From positions 7,282,001 through 7,346,000 of the forward strand of contig NZ_LT670817.1 in assembly GCF_900129425.1 (NCBI RefSeq): DNA of 64,000 nucleotides. Direction: 5' to 3'. Below, piece after piece: positions 26,040 through 34,411 of the stretch. Below the pieces are notes generated by a model. The model worked only from the letters and a program-made list of their open reading frames with translations, ran no database searches and was not told the origin of the DNA. How positions within the stretch are numbered: position 1 is the first letter of the stretch; every line of letters begins with the position of its first letter. The stretch comes from Bradyrhizobium erythrophlei. Its GTDB lineage: Bacteria > Pseudomonadota > Alphaproteobacteria > Rhizobiales > Xanthobacteraceae. The translations under genes were made by a program, and so were the position numbers.

Positions 26040-27107
26040 ATGGGCGAGGCCGTGGTGGACGACATCGTGGCCGTGCTGCCGCCCTTGCTGCAATCGCTTG
26101 AAGCGCTCGGCTTCATCGCCCGCCATCTCAACCCGCCGGATTTCGGTGCTGTCATGGAAGCCGCCGGCACGCCGGACCAGGCGTTGAAAGCCGTTCGTCC
26201 GCGGCTCGCCGGCTGGCCCGCGGAATTCGCAGACGTTCAGACCTCGCTCGCAGCGGCCAGCGACGCCGCGCTTGCGGCGTTCGATGGCTTGCGCGCGGTC
26301 CAGCATGGCAACGGCGACCTGATGGCGGTGTTTCGCGCGCTGCGTTACGTGCCGCGCGCCCAGGAAGCGCTATACCCGCTCGCTGCAAAATTGCCGCCGG
26401 TAAGCAGTTTCTTCGTCGATCCCGCTATGCGCGAAGATGCCGATCTCGCCGCGCGGCTCGCGCGTCCGGCATCAGATAACACCGGGATGATGCACGACCA
26501 TAACGAACCGGGCAGCCGCGGCGGCTTCTCGCTCTACGCACCCGAATATTACAGCCCGGACCGTGCCTGGCCGCTGGTGATGGCGCTGCATGGCGGCAGC
26601 GGCAATGGCCGCGGCTTCCTGTGGACCTGGCTGCGCGACGCGCGCAGCCACGGCGCCATCGTCGTCGCGCCGACGGCAACCGGCAGCACCTGGGCCTTGA
26701 TGGGGGAAGACACCGACACGGCCAACCTCGCTCGCATTCTCGATGTAGTGCGAAGCCGATGGAACGTCGACCCAGACCGCTTGCTGCTGACCGGAATGAG
26801 CGACGGCGGCACCTTCTGCTACGTCACCGGACTGGAGAGCGCTTCGCCCTTCACCCACCTGGCCCCGGTTGCCGCCACATTCCATCCGCTGATGGCGGAA
26901 ATGGCGGATGCCGGGAGATTGCGGGCCTTGCCGGTTTATATCGTGCATGGCCGGCTCGACTGGATGTTCCCGGTGCAGGTGGCGCGGCAGACGCGAGAGT
27001 CGTTGTCGGCGGCAGGCGCCGACGTGACCTACCGGGAGATCGACGATCTCAGCCATTGCTATCCGCGCGAGATCAACGCGGAGATCCTGAGCTGGCTGCG
27101 CGGTTAA
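26040..27107 (+). CDS. Alpha/beta-hydrolase, phospholipase/carboxylesterase type
   Basis: A 355-residue protein. Residues 1-150 are a helical N-terminal region without a recognised domain. The hydrolase domain follows: MALHGGSGNGRGFLWTW (oxyanion loop), nucleophile Ser in LLTGMSDGGTFCY (GxSxG) near residue 254, Asp in VHGRLDWMFP and His in LSHCYP complete the triad. The HGGSGNG/GMSDGG pattern is that of COG0400-like esterases and PHB depolymerase-like enzymes. The ATG at 26040 has CGGAG upstream; a TTG at 26016 overlapping the previous stop is an alternative. Likely co-transcribed with the HtrA-like gene. Confidence 0.82.
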   Translation: MGEAVVDDIVAVLPPLLQSLEALGFIARHLNPPDFGAVMEAAGTPDQALKAVRPRLAGWPAEFADVQTSLAAASDAALAAFDGLRAVQHGNGDLMAVFRALRYVPRAQEALYPLAAKLPPVSSFFVDPAMREDADLAARLARPASDNTGMMHDHNEPGSRGGFSLYAPEYYSPDRAWPLVMALHGGSGNGRGFLWTWLRDARSHGAIVVAPTATGSTWALMGEDTDTANLARILDVVRSRWNVDPDRLLLTGMSDGGTFCYVTGLESASPFTHLAPVAATFHPLMAEMADAGRLRALPVYIVHGRLDWMFPVQVARQTRESLSAAGADVTYREIDDLSHCYPREINAEILSWLRG

Positions 27108-27110
27108 TGC

Positions 27111-27851
27111 TCAGACTATCCCGCCATTGGCGCGCAGCACCTGGCCGTTGATCCATGAACCGTCGGGGCCGACGAGGAAGGCGACGACGGAAGCAATATC
27201 CTCGGGCGCGCCGAGGCGTTCCAGCGGGCTCATCTTCGCCAGCCGCTCGATCAATTCGGGCGGTTTGCCGTTGAGGAACAGGTCGGTCGCGGTCGGACCG
27301 GGGGCGACCGCGTTGACCGTGATGTTGCGGCCGCGCATCTCCTTCGACAGGATCGCGGTCATGGTCTCGATCGCCGATTTGGTGGCGGCATAGACGCCAT
27401 AGGTCTCCAGCCTGGTGCCGACCACGCTGGTCGAAAAATTGACGATCCGTCCGCCGTCGCGCAACCGCTTCGCCGCCTCGCGCATCGCATTGAAGCTGCC
27501 CTTGAGATTGACCGCAATCTGCTGGTCGAACACCGCGTCGTCGCTGTCGGCGATTTTCGCAAGCTTCATGATGCCGGCATTGTTGATCAGCACATCGATC
27601 CCGCCGAACGCGGCTGCCGCCGCGTCGAACAGGCCGCGCACCGCCGTGGGGTCGCTGACATCGGCCTTGACGGCGAGCGCGCGGCTACCCTTGGCTTCGA
27701 TTTTGCGCGCGAGCGTCTCGGCCGATTTGGTGTCGCCGGAATAATTGATGACAACGGTCAAGCCGTCGCCGGCGAGACGTTCGGCGACCGCGGCGCCAAT
27801 GCCGCGCGAGGCGCCGGTCACGATCGCAACCTTGCTGGTTTTGCTGGTCAT
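27111..27851 (-). CDS. Short-chain dehydrogenase/reductase
   Basis: A 246-residue classical SDR using NADP(H), judged by TGASRGIGAAVAERL (residues 13-27) and NYSGDTKSAE after the second strand. The NNAGIM motif, Ser in FSTSVVG and the catalytic YGVYAATKSA (YxxxK) are present. The sequence is closest in style to FabG-like 3-oxoacyl reductases and sugar dehydrogenases; the substrate is unknown. It is convergent with the esterase gene, separated by three bases. Start ATG at 27851. Confidence 0.9.
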   Translation of the reverse strand: MTSKTSKVAIVTGASRGIGAAVAERLAGDGLTVVINYSGDTKSAETLARKIEAKGSRALAVKADVSDPTAVRGLFDAAAAAFGGIDVLINNAGIMKLAKIADSDDAVFDQQIAVNLKGSFNAMREAAKRLRDGGRIVNFSTSVVGTRLETYGVYAATKSAIETMTAILSKEMRGRNITVNAVAPGPTATDLFLNGKPPELIERLAKMSPLERLGAPEDIASVVAFLVGPDGSWINGQVLRANGGIV

Positions 27852-28049
27852 TCTCACTCCTGATCGCAAGAGGGCTAATCCACACATTGATGTGCGGCTA
27901 ATAGTTCTTTCAAGCCCTCGTGAAGCCAAGCCCGATGATTGTGAATGATCGTCGACATAATCTCGTCCGAATTTATCTTCAAAAATGAGGTACTTAACCA
28001 GCAGCGGGGGAGCTGTTCAGTTGGTCTCGAACCCTCCGGAACCCCCATC

Positions 28050-29375
28050 ATGCCCCCAGATACTGCTTTCGCATCGCCGCCCCTGCCCGCCCGTTCGTCT
28101 GCTTCGGTCCTGCTGTCGAAAGGCGTCACGCGTCTCGAAGTCACGCTGAAGCTCACCACAGCGATCCTCGCGCTCGCGGCCGGCGTCTACACTTTTCTCG
28201 GCGTCCGCGAATTGCTCAACGGCAGCCCGACCACGGTGTTGTTCGCCGCAGTGATCTATTCGGTCGCGGTGTCGGTCGGCATCTACGCATTCTGGGTGTT
28301 CCTGATGCATTTCATGCCGCATGTGACCCACCGCACCGGCCGCGGCCTGATGTTCGGCTGCATGCTGCTGGGGTCGCTGATGATCGTGGCGATGTCGTCA
28401 TGGCTGAACGCCTCGGCGCTGGCCGGCGCCGCCGCGATCCAGCAGCATCTCGCCACCACCGTGCAGGATTACACCCGCGATCTCGATACCGCCAACACCA
28501 ACGCCATCGCAGCCCAGGGACTGTTGCCGGATATCCAGCTGGCGTCGTCACGCTTCGCACGGCTTGCCGACGCCGAGCGTGCCGGCTCGCTGACCGGCAC
28601 TGCGGGATCCGGCACCGTCGTGCAGCTTCTCACGCAAATGTCCGGGCAACTCGATAGCCTCGGCCAGGAAGTCCAGGCCTCCGGCAACCGGGTCTCGGCC
28701 TTGTACGAACAAGGCGGCAAGAATCTCACGCGGATGCGCGAATTGATTTCCGATCGCGGACCGATTTCGACGCGCAGCGACGCCTTCGCGACGGAGTCGC
28801 TGGCGCTGATGGGCGTGATCGCCAATTTGCAGCAGACGTCCGTGGCACCCGCGGTCAAGCGCGCCGCGGCGTCGCTGTCATCCAGCTTCATTGCACCGGC
28901 CGCGGGCGGCCACACCGCCGATCTTGCCGATCGCCAGACCGCCGTGGTCGGCAAGGTTGAAAGCTCGATTGCCGCGCAGGCGGCATCGCTGTCGGACGCC
29001 GCAGACAAAATTCTGGCGACGCCGAGGGTCGAACCGGTCCGGTTCCAGACTTTGTCGCCCGCCGAAGCGGTGTTGCGTTACGCCGGGGATTTCATTCCGA
29101 GCTGGGCGGGTGCGATCTCGATCGATCTGATGCCTGCGGTGTTGGTGCTGATCCTCTGCGTCGTGCACGCCGCGATCAGGCGCGAAGGGCTTCCGGTCTT
29201 CAGCGCATCCGGCATGACCGTGGGCGAGTTGGTCTCTGCCTTGCAGATGGCGCGCGAGGTCGGGGACGCGCGGCTGACGGCGCCGGCGCAGGCGAAACCC
29301 ACCGGCGAACAGGCCGACCCCGCGATCGCGGACGAAAACGTCACCTCGCTGTCGTCGGCAAGGCAGATCAAGTAG
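28050..29375 (+). CDS. Integral membrane protein of unknown function with periplasmic helical domain
   Basis: A 441-residue protein I do not recognise. After a polar N-terminus, three hydrophobic helices (about residues 32-52, 62-87 and 96-117) precede a long Ala/Ser/Gln-rich region (about 120-350) that looks helical. A last membrane helix follows near 358-376 (ISIDLMPAVLVLILCVVHA), then a short polar tail. The segment before the last helix reads RYAGDFIPSWAGAISIDL. The start at MPPDTAF was chosen over an upstream ATG at 27945 by composition. The stop shares one base with the GTG start of the ClpP-like gene, so the two are coupled. Confidence 0.65.
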   Translation: MPPDTAFASPPLPARSSASVLLSKGVTRLEVTLKLTTAILALAAGVYTFLGVRELLNGSPTTVLFAAVIYSVAVSVGIYAFWVFLMHFMPHVTHRTGRGLMFGCMLLGSLMIVAMSSWLNASALAGAAAIQQHLATTVQDYTRDLDTANTNAIAAQGLLPDIQLASSRFARLADAERAGSLTGTAGSGTVVQLLTQMSGQLDSLGQEVQASGNRVSALYEQGGKNLTRMRELISDRGPISTRSDAFATESLALMGVIANLQQTSVAPAVKRAAASLSSSFIAPAAGGHTADLADRQTAVVGKVESSIAAQAASLSDAADKILATPRVEPVRFQTLSPAEAVLRYAGDFIPSWAGAISIDLMPAVLVLILCVVHAAIRREGLPVFSASGMTVGELVSALQMAREVGDARLTAPAQAKPTGEQADPAIADENVTSLSSARQIK

Positions 29376-30244
29376 TGGCCAAGTCGCGGTCCTCGACCCT
29401 GCGGCAACGGTTTCATGGCTGGCTGTCGGACGATGCCGACGAGGCCGTGTTGCGCTGGATTTTCCGTGGCGTGCTTACGGTCACGATCGTCGCGCTCACG
29501 GCCGATCTCGCCCGCATGGAGGGGTGGACCGCCGACCCGCATGCCGCGGCGCCACCGGCCGAGATCGGCGCGGATTCGCCCGCGCTCGATCCCGGCATGC
29601 TGCCGTCGATCCTCGCGCCGCGGTCGCCTGACGGCGACAAGCGCCTGATCCCGCTGCCGCAGCCGGGCGGCACCATGGCAAAGCCGATGACGTTCGAGCT
29701 GGTCGGCGGCGGCAAATTGATGGCGACTGGCACCATCACGCCCGGAATTTCGCAAAGCTTCGCGGCCGAAGTCGGCCGGCACGGCGATTACATCAGGACC
29801 GTGGTGCTGAATTCGCCGGGCGGCTCGGTCACCGATGCGTTGACCATGGGGCGGCTTATTCGCGAGCGCAAATTCGCGACCGAAGTCGAGGCAGGAAAAT
29901 ACTGCGCGTCGTCATGTCCGCTGATGTTCGCAGGCGGAATCGAGCGACGCGCCGGCGAACGCGCCATGATCGGCGTGCACCAAGTGGCGGCGATCCGTTC
30001 GGCCACTGCCGGGCCGCCCCGCGATGAGATGAGCGTTGCGCAAAACATCTCGGCGCGCTGCGAACATTATCTCGCCGACATGGGCGTCAGCCTGCAGGTC
30101 TGGGTGCACGCCATGGAGACGCCGCATGACCGGCTATTCGTCTTCAGGCCGGACGAACTGAAGTCGCTTGATGTGGTGACGGCGGCCACGGCTTCCTCAC
30201 CGATAGCCGCGCCCGCGCCTGCAACGACCAAGACACGTTCTTGA
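29375..30244 (+). CDS. Membrane-anchored ClpP/SppA-like (COG3904-type) protein
   Basis: A 289-residue protein with one N-terminal membrane segment (about 27-45) and a ClpP-crotonase-type domain facing the periplasm. TGTITPGISQSFAAEV and the helix-cap motif VVLNSPGGSVTDALTMGRLI are followed by AGKYCASSCPLMFAGGIER. The second Ser of CASSC is placed as the nucleophile of ClpP/SppA-like enzymes, and VHQ provides a candidate His. The CASSC..MFAGG form is typical of the uncharacterised COG3904 family. The GTG start overlaps the preceding stop codon by one base, implying joint function with the 28050 membrane protein. Confidence 0.75.
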   Translation: MAKSRSSTLRQRFHGWLSDDADEAVLRWIFRGVLTVTIVALTADLARMEGWTADPHAAAPPAEIGADSPALDPGMLPSILAPRSPDGDKRLIPLPQPGGTMAKPMTFELVGGGKLMATGTITPGISQSFAAEVGRHGDYIRTVVLNSPGGSVTDALTMGRLIRERKFATEVEAGKYCASSCPLMFAGGIERRAGERAMIGVHQVAAIRSATAGPPRDEMSVAQNISARCEHYLADMGVSLQVWVHAMETPHDRLFVFRPDELKSLDVVTAATASSPIAAPAPATTKTRS

Positions 30245-30341
30245 TGTCGGGTATCCCCTTGGGATCGCCCGACATCGCCGAGACGACAGGTGGAACCATC
30301 GTCTCCCCACCACGTTATTGGCCATCATCGGAGGTTTTGCC

Positions 30342-30548
30342 ATGCGGGTTTTTCTGGGAATGATTTTGGGGGCGCTGCTGCTGGTGGCGGGCGTTTACAC
30401 CTATGATTCCATGCAGACCTCGACAGTCGCGAATGGCGAGGTAGCGCAGGCAAATCGCACCATCGTGAACTGGGACGTCGCGGCCACCGACTTGCACGCG
30501 CTGAAAGTCCGCGCCCATGATGACTGGGTCAGGCTGTCCTCGAAGTAA
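30342..30548 (+). CDS. Small single-span membrane protein
   Basis: A 68-residue protein with an N-terminal hydrophobic helix (MRVFLGMILGALLLVAGVYT) and a polar tail ending WDVAATDLHALKVRAHDDWVRLSSK. The tail would lie in the periplasm if the helix is a signal anchor. Start ATG 30342 follows CGGAGGTTTTGCC; a TTG at 30318 is less likely. Not a family I recognise. It lies 97 bp after the ClpP-like gene, possibly in the same unit. Confidence 0.6.
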   Translation: MRVFLGMILGALLLVAGVYTYDSMQTSTVANGEVAQANRTIVNWDVAATDLHALKVRAHDDWVRLSSK

Positions 30549-30572
30549 TCACGCCAAATTGGCGCTGTAACC

Positions 30573-30605
30573 AAAAAAACGCCCTCGCTGGATCCAGCGA
30601 GGGCG
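30573..30605 (-). terminator. Intrinsic terminator for the DsbA-like gene
   Basis: A perfect 26-bp palindrome (30580-30605, arms CGCCCTCGCTG/CAGCGAGGGCG around GATC) is followed on the minus strand by seven T residues (30573-30579 read as A on plus). It lies 13 bp beyond the DsbA stop, so it should end that transcript. It may also stop the convergent small-protein transcript, though without a U-tract on the plus side. Confidence 0.9.
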
Positions 30606-30618
30606 CTATCGTAATTTG

Positions 30619-31299
30619 CTACTTGCTCGCCGCCGCCTTGCGCGCATCGGCGATGACCTGGTCGAATTCGGCCATGGTCAGGACGCCCGGTACGCGGAAT
30701 TTGCCGACGATAAAGGACGGCGTTCCCTTGAATCCGAACGCGGTGGCCTGATCGTTGTTGCGCGCCAGGATCGCATCGATCGCCTCGGCATGGGTGGCGA
30801 GATCGCGCGTGGCGCGATCGACATCGATACCGGCGCCGGCGAGCAGCTCTCGGATGCGCGGCTCGGTCAGCTTCGAATTGACGCCGATCAGCGCCTCGTG
30901 GGCCTGCAGGAATTTGTCCTGGAATTTGCTCGCCAGCGCCATCCGCGCCGCTGTCACCGAGACCGGCCCCAGGATCGGCCAGTCCTTCAGCACCAGGCGG
31001 ACCTTGCCGTCGTCCTGCACCACCTGCCGCAGCTCGGGCTCGAGCTTGCGGCAATACGGGCACTGATAGTCGAAATACTCGACGATCGAGACATCGCCAT
31101 TGGCATTTCCGGCTACCGGGATATCCGGATCGCGCAATACAAGAGCTTCCGTCAGCACATTGTCGTCGTCGCTTTGCGCCCACGCCGATCCCGGTGCAAT
31201 CTGCAGGCCCAGCACCAGCGCGCCTGCGCCGAGTGCGCCGAGCGTTTCGCGCCGGGTCGGTGCCTGGGAAAGGCGGACTGGATCGGTCGATTTGGTCAT
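30619..31299 (-). CDS. DsbA-family thiol:disulfide oxidoreductase, Tat-type leader
   Basis: A 226-residue exported thioredoxin-fold protein. The leader has twin arginines (PTRRETLGALGAGALVLGLQ), a Tat-like signal. The active site is YFDYQCPYCRKLE (CPYC) near residue 82 and the cis-Pro loop is GFKGTPSFIVGKF. The helical insert is that of DsbA/Com1-like proteins. It should catalyse disulfide formation in the periplasm, where the cysteine-pair proteins encoded 2 kb away could be clients (inference). The ATG at 31299 was chosen by the leader. An intrinsic terminator follows. Confidence 0.9.
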   Translation of the reverse strand: MTKSTDPVRLSQAPTRRETLGALGAGALVLGLQIAPGSAWAQSDDDNVLTEALVLRDPDIPVAGNANGDVSIVEYFDYQCPYCRKLEPELRQVVQDDGKVRLVLKDWPILGPVSVTAARMALASKFQDKFLQAHEALIGVNSKLTEPRIRELLAGAGIDVDRATRDLATHAEAIDAILARNNDQATAFGFKGTPSFIVGKFRVPGVLTMAEFDQVIADARKAAASK

Positions 31300-31325
31300 C
31301 TCTGCTCTCCGGGTCGGCTCAATTG

Positions 31326-31571
31326 TCAGGATAGAGACAAAGTACGCGCCAGCATATAGAGCGCCACCGCAATAATGACGGCGGCGAACACAATGTTCAG
31401 CGCGCCGCACCGTGCCGACAGGTGCTGCGCAGATCGGGTGCCGATCAGTCCGCCGACGATGCCGCCCGCAATGGAAAATCCCGCCAGTCCCCACGAGATC
31501 AGCCCGGATCAGGCGTAACTGGTGGCCGCGGCGACCAGCGCTCCCGATGCCAGTCCGAGCACGGCCTGCAT
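31326..31571 (-). pseudogene. Remnant of a TSUP (TauE/SafE-type) transporter
   Basis: Read on the minus strand, the frame gives MQAVLGLASGALVAAATSYA, a TGA stop at 31509-31511, then SGLISWGLAGFSIAGGIVGG, LIGTRSAQHLSARCGALNIV and a last membrane helix ending at TGA. GG.VGG..G.R....L....L...F is the C-terminal repeat signature of TSUP permeases. The TGA stands where a Trp codon (TGG) would fit. The first two thirds of the gene are missing, so this is a broken 3' fragment. It lies between dsbA-like and lrgB, within 30 bp of the DsbA start. Confidence 0.75.
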
Positions 31572-31669
31572 CGCAGATTATCAAGACGGTAAACTCGAAT
31601 GCACGCCCGGACCCCAGGAGGAATTTCTACTGATCTGTATGGTGGCGTTATCAAAAAATGCAATGGAGA

Positions 31670-32392
31670 TCAGCGCACCAGCAGCGTCACCGCCAGCGGC
31701 ACCAGCAGCGATGTCAGGAGCGCGTTGAGGCTCATGGCGATGCCGGCGAACACGCCCGCTACCGAGTCGACCTGGAACGCGCGAGCCGTACCGATGCCGT
31801 GCGCCGCTACCCCGACCGCGAAGCCGCGCGCGCGGAAATCCCCGATGCCCGCCCGGTTCATCAAGGGCGTGACGATCATCGCGCCCATGATACCGGTGAC
31901 GATGACCGCGACCGCCGTCAGCGACGGATCGGCGTGCAGCGATTCACTGATACCCATGGCGACGCCGGCGGTGACCGATTTCGGCGCCAGCGACAGCACC
32001 ACCGTTTCCGGCAGGCCCGCGGCCTCCGCCAGCAACACCACCGAAACGATCGCAGTCACGGAGCCCACCACCAGCGCCGCCAGCATCGGCAGGATCGCCG
32101 CTGCCGCCGCCTTGCGGTTTTCATAGAGCGGCACCGCCAGCGCGACGGTCGCCGGCCCGAGCAGGAAGTGCACGAACTGCGCCCCCTCGAAATAGGTCGT
32201 GTAGGACGTGCCCGTGATCAGCAGAAAGGCGCCGATGATCCACATCGAATGAAACACCGGATTGGCGAGCGCATTCCGCTGCGTCTTGAGCGATACCGCA
32301 TCCGTGATCGCATAAGTCAGCAACGTCACCGTCAGCCACAGCAGCGGCGACCGCGACAGGTACACCCACAGCGAGAACGGGTTTTCGTTCAT
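31670..32392 (-). CDS. lrgB: LrgB-family membrane protein
   Basis: A 240-residue polytopic protein with family landmarks HFLLGPATVALAVPLYENR near residue 75, LAPKSVTAGVAMGISE near 130 and AHGIGTARAFQ near 190. LrgB/CidB proteins work with LrgA/CidA holin-like partners; in several bacteria they affect murein hydrolase activity or transport pyruvate and similar acids. Its ATG overlaps the lrgA stop by four bases (ATGA). Confidence 0.92.
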   Translation of the reverse strand: MNENPFSLWVYLSRSPLLWLTVTLLTYAITDAVSLKTQRNALANPVFHSMWIIGAFLLITGTSYTTYFEGAQFVHFLLGPATVALAVPLYENRKAAAAAILPMLAALVVGSVTAIVSVVLLAEAAGLPETVVLSLAPKSVTAGVAMGISESLHADPSLTAVAVIVTGIMGAMIVTPLMNRAGIGDFRARGFAVGVAAHGIGTARAFQVDSVAGVFAGIAMSLNALLTSLLVPLAVTLLVR

Positions 32393-32775
32393 GGCGCGCT
32401 CCGTCCGCGCACCATCAGGCGGCTCACGCCCAAAAACGTCGCCACCGTCGCCAGCAACGTCATCACCACGGAGAGCGCGAGCACGACCGCGATGGCGATG
32501 CCATGTGCGGCGACGAGATCGAGCTTCTGCACGACGCCGACACCGGCCGGGACAAACATCAGCGAAAGATGTGCGAGCAGGCCCCGGCTGGCATTCTCCA
32601 CGCCACCCCCTTGCAACGGCCCGCGCGCCAGAACGGCGAAGCGGTCGCGCGCCAACAGCAGCAGCAGCAAAAACACCAGCCCGAGCACCGGACCCGGCAC
32701 CGGCAGGCCGAGACCGTGCACGATGACCTCGCCGGCCAGCTGACAGAGCAAAATAAGGCTGAGGCTTGCTATCAT
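32389..32775 (-). CDS. lrgA: LrgA/CidA-family holin-like protein
   Basis: A 128-residue protein with four hydrophobic helices and the signature LPVPGPVLGLVFLLLLL near residue 24, then LAHLSLMFVPAGVGVV near 69. Small, holin-like partner of LrgB, coupled by a 4-bp overlap. The start at ATG 32775 (MIASLSLILLCQLAGE) fits the family; an upstream in-frame ATG would add 19 polar residues. Confidence 0.92.
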   Translation of the reverse strand: MIASLSLILLCQLAGEVIVHGLGLPVPGPVLGLVFLLLLLLARDRFAVLARGPLQGGGVENASRGLLAHLSLMFVPAGVGVVQKLDLVAAHGIAIAVVLALSVVMTLLATVATFLGVSRLMVRGRSAP

Positions 32776-32945
32776 TCGCGATCCGGGCGCGGGAAACCTC
32801 CGTATCAAGGGATCCCGGCGAGTGCCTGTCAATCTCCAGCGGTTCTATTCGGAGCTCACGACTGAAGGCGTGGCAGTCGGACTGACGATCCGGCAATGGG
32901 CCCGACCCTGTTCGGCCGAGATGACTGCGCGCAATTGAAGCAAAT

Positions 32946-33620
32946 TCAACCCTTCAGTCGGCTGACGCACTCGCTGTAGTAGCCGCCACTCATTTCGATC
33001 CATTTCAAACCACCGTTGGCATTGGTAGCCTTGTTGGCGGTGAATTGATCCGCACAAGTATGCGTCCGAGCTTTGTCCAGGGGTTCTCCAGCGTATTTCG
33101 GTGCAATCGTCGAAGGAAACACCGCCTGCGTAGCGCTTGCTCCGCACTCCTGTTGTCGAAATTCCTTCCACTTGAGACCCTTGAGCTTGCCGGCAACTTC
33201 CGCAGCCATGTATTTCAGGGCGCATCCTGGAACTGTCTTCGCAGGCTTTACGATTTCGGTTGTCGATGTAGGGTTAGGCGGCGAAGCAGCGGCTGGAGGC
33301 GATTGGTCCTGCGGTCCCTTCGAATCCGCAGGCGGGGTCGTGGCACCAGGTGCCGCGGGCCCGACCGCCTGGGCAAGCAGGCCGAGACTGGCCCTGTCCA
33401 AATCGGACCGGTCGCCACTACTGTTCAGGATCAAGCTGTAATCCCGCACGAAACCCGCGACCGATCCCGCGCTGCTCGAGGGATCATCGAGCTGCGACAG
33501 GTTTCGATAGGCTGAATTGCCGGCAACCGTTGCCACACGACCGTCCAGCGTGGCCGAGGCTGTTTGGGAAAATACGATAAGCCCGATTGAGGCCGTTACA
33601 TTCCAGCAAATCTTTCCCAT
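32946..33620 (-). CDS. Exported protein: truncated caspase-like segment plus cysteine-pair modules
   Basis: A 224-residue protein with signal peptide MGKICWNVTASIGLIVFSQT. Residues about 25-85 (DGRVATVAGNSAYRNLSQLD, then DRSDLDRASLGLLAQ) resemble the first strands of bacterial caspase-like (C14) domains, but the chain ends before the catalytic His and Cys. A Pro/Ala/Ser-rich linker (about 88-122) follows, then two cysteine modules: GCALKYMAAE...LKWKEFRQQEC and CADQFTANKATNANGGLKWI...YYSEC. The last 95 residues are clearly related to the C-terminal half of the next protein (33718). Function unknown. Confidence 0.7.
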   Translation of the reverse strand: MGKICWNVTASIGLIVFSQTASATLDGRVATVAGNSAYRNLSQLDDPSSSAGSVAGFVRDYSLILNSSGDRSDLDRASLGLLAQAVGPAAPGATTPPADSKGPQDQSPPAAASPPNPTSTTEIVKPAKTVPGCALKYMAAEVAGKLKGLKWKEFRQQECGASATQAVFPSTIAPKYAGEPLDKARTHTCADQFTANKATNANGGLKWIEMSGGYYSECVSRLKG

Positions 33621-33717
33621 GCCCCTCCTCGTGAAATTGACGGCCGTCCAGAAATAATCATCCAGCTAACAGGCCCTGGCGAATTCGGCCCGGGCCCGCC
33701 AAGGAATCAAAAGGCGC

Positions 33718-34221
33718 TTAACTCTTCAGACGCTTGTTGCACTCGGGATAGAAGCCGCCACCGCCCTTCGGATTCCACTGCATCCCTCCAGTAGTGTTGG
33801 CGGCCTTGTTGGCCTTCCATTGTTCGGAGCACGTGTGCATGCGCGCCAGGAACGGTTTTTCGCTAGCATATTTCGGATCGATCGCCGAAGGAAATACCGC
33901 GTTACCCACCGACGCTGGCGCCGTAGCCGGTGCTGCGGCTGCCTTTTCCTTCTTCGGTTTGGCTTCGGTGGCCTTTGGCTCCGCAGGCGCGACCGGCGCG
34001 GCGGCAGCGGGCGCAGCGGAGGGCGTTGCTGCAGCGTCCGCCGCGCACTGGGTTTTGCGGAAATCGTTCCACTTCTGGCCGTTGAGCGTGCCGGCGGTCT
34101 TGGCGGCCTGGTATTTCGCACTGCACTCCTGCATGGTGAGGGCCTGAGCCGGCGCTGTCACCGTGAGCGCGACAAAACCCGACACCGCGGCGGCGCACAA
34201 TAATTTTGCTCGAATATTCAT
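33718..34221 (-). CDS. Exported Ala/Pro-linker protein with two cysteine-pair modules
   Basis: A 167-residue protein with a clear signal peptide ending APAQA. Module 1 (about residues 33-60) is ECSAKYQAAK..TLNGQKWNDFRKTQC. A low-complexity Ala/Pro/Lys linker (62-107) follows, then VFPSAIDPKYASEKPFLARM and module 2, CSEQWKANKAANTTGGMQWN...FYPEC. The modules share C-x-x-x-Y/W-x-A/N-x-K...G-x-K/Q-W...C and look duplicated. It is a paralogue of the 32946 protein. I know of such proteins only as hypothetical ones in Bradyrhizobium-type genomes. Start ATG 34221. Confidence 0.75.
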   Translation of the reverse strand: MNIRAKLLCAAAVSGFVALTVTAPAQALTMQECSAKYQAAKTAGTLNGQKWNDFRKTQCAADAAATPSAAPAAAAPVAPAEPKATEAKPKKEKAAAAPATAPASVGNAVFPSAIDPKYASEKPFLARMHTCSEQWKANKAANTTGGMQWNPKGGGGFYPECNKRLKS

Positions 34222-34411
34222 CCTGGGTCTCCTTGAAGGGAATGACGATCGGAAGGCGCCCATCCTAGCCTAGCGTCGGCGCGTGACAACGGAGCCATCG
34301 ATCGTTGCGCCAAAATATCCTGTCCTTGAAAGGCGGCCCAGCCGGCTTCATTCATCCGCGGTTCAGCATTGCGGCGCGACGTTGCCCCCCTCTTTAACCC
34401 GAGGTGCTCCT

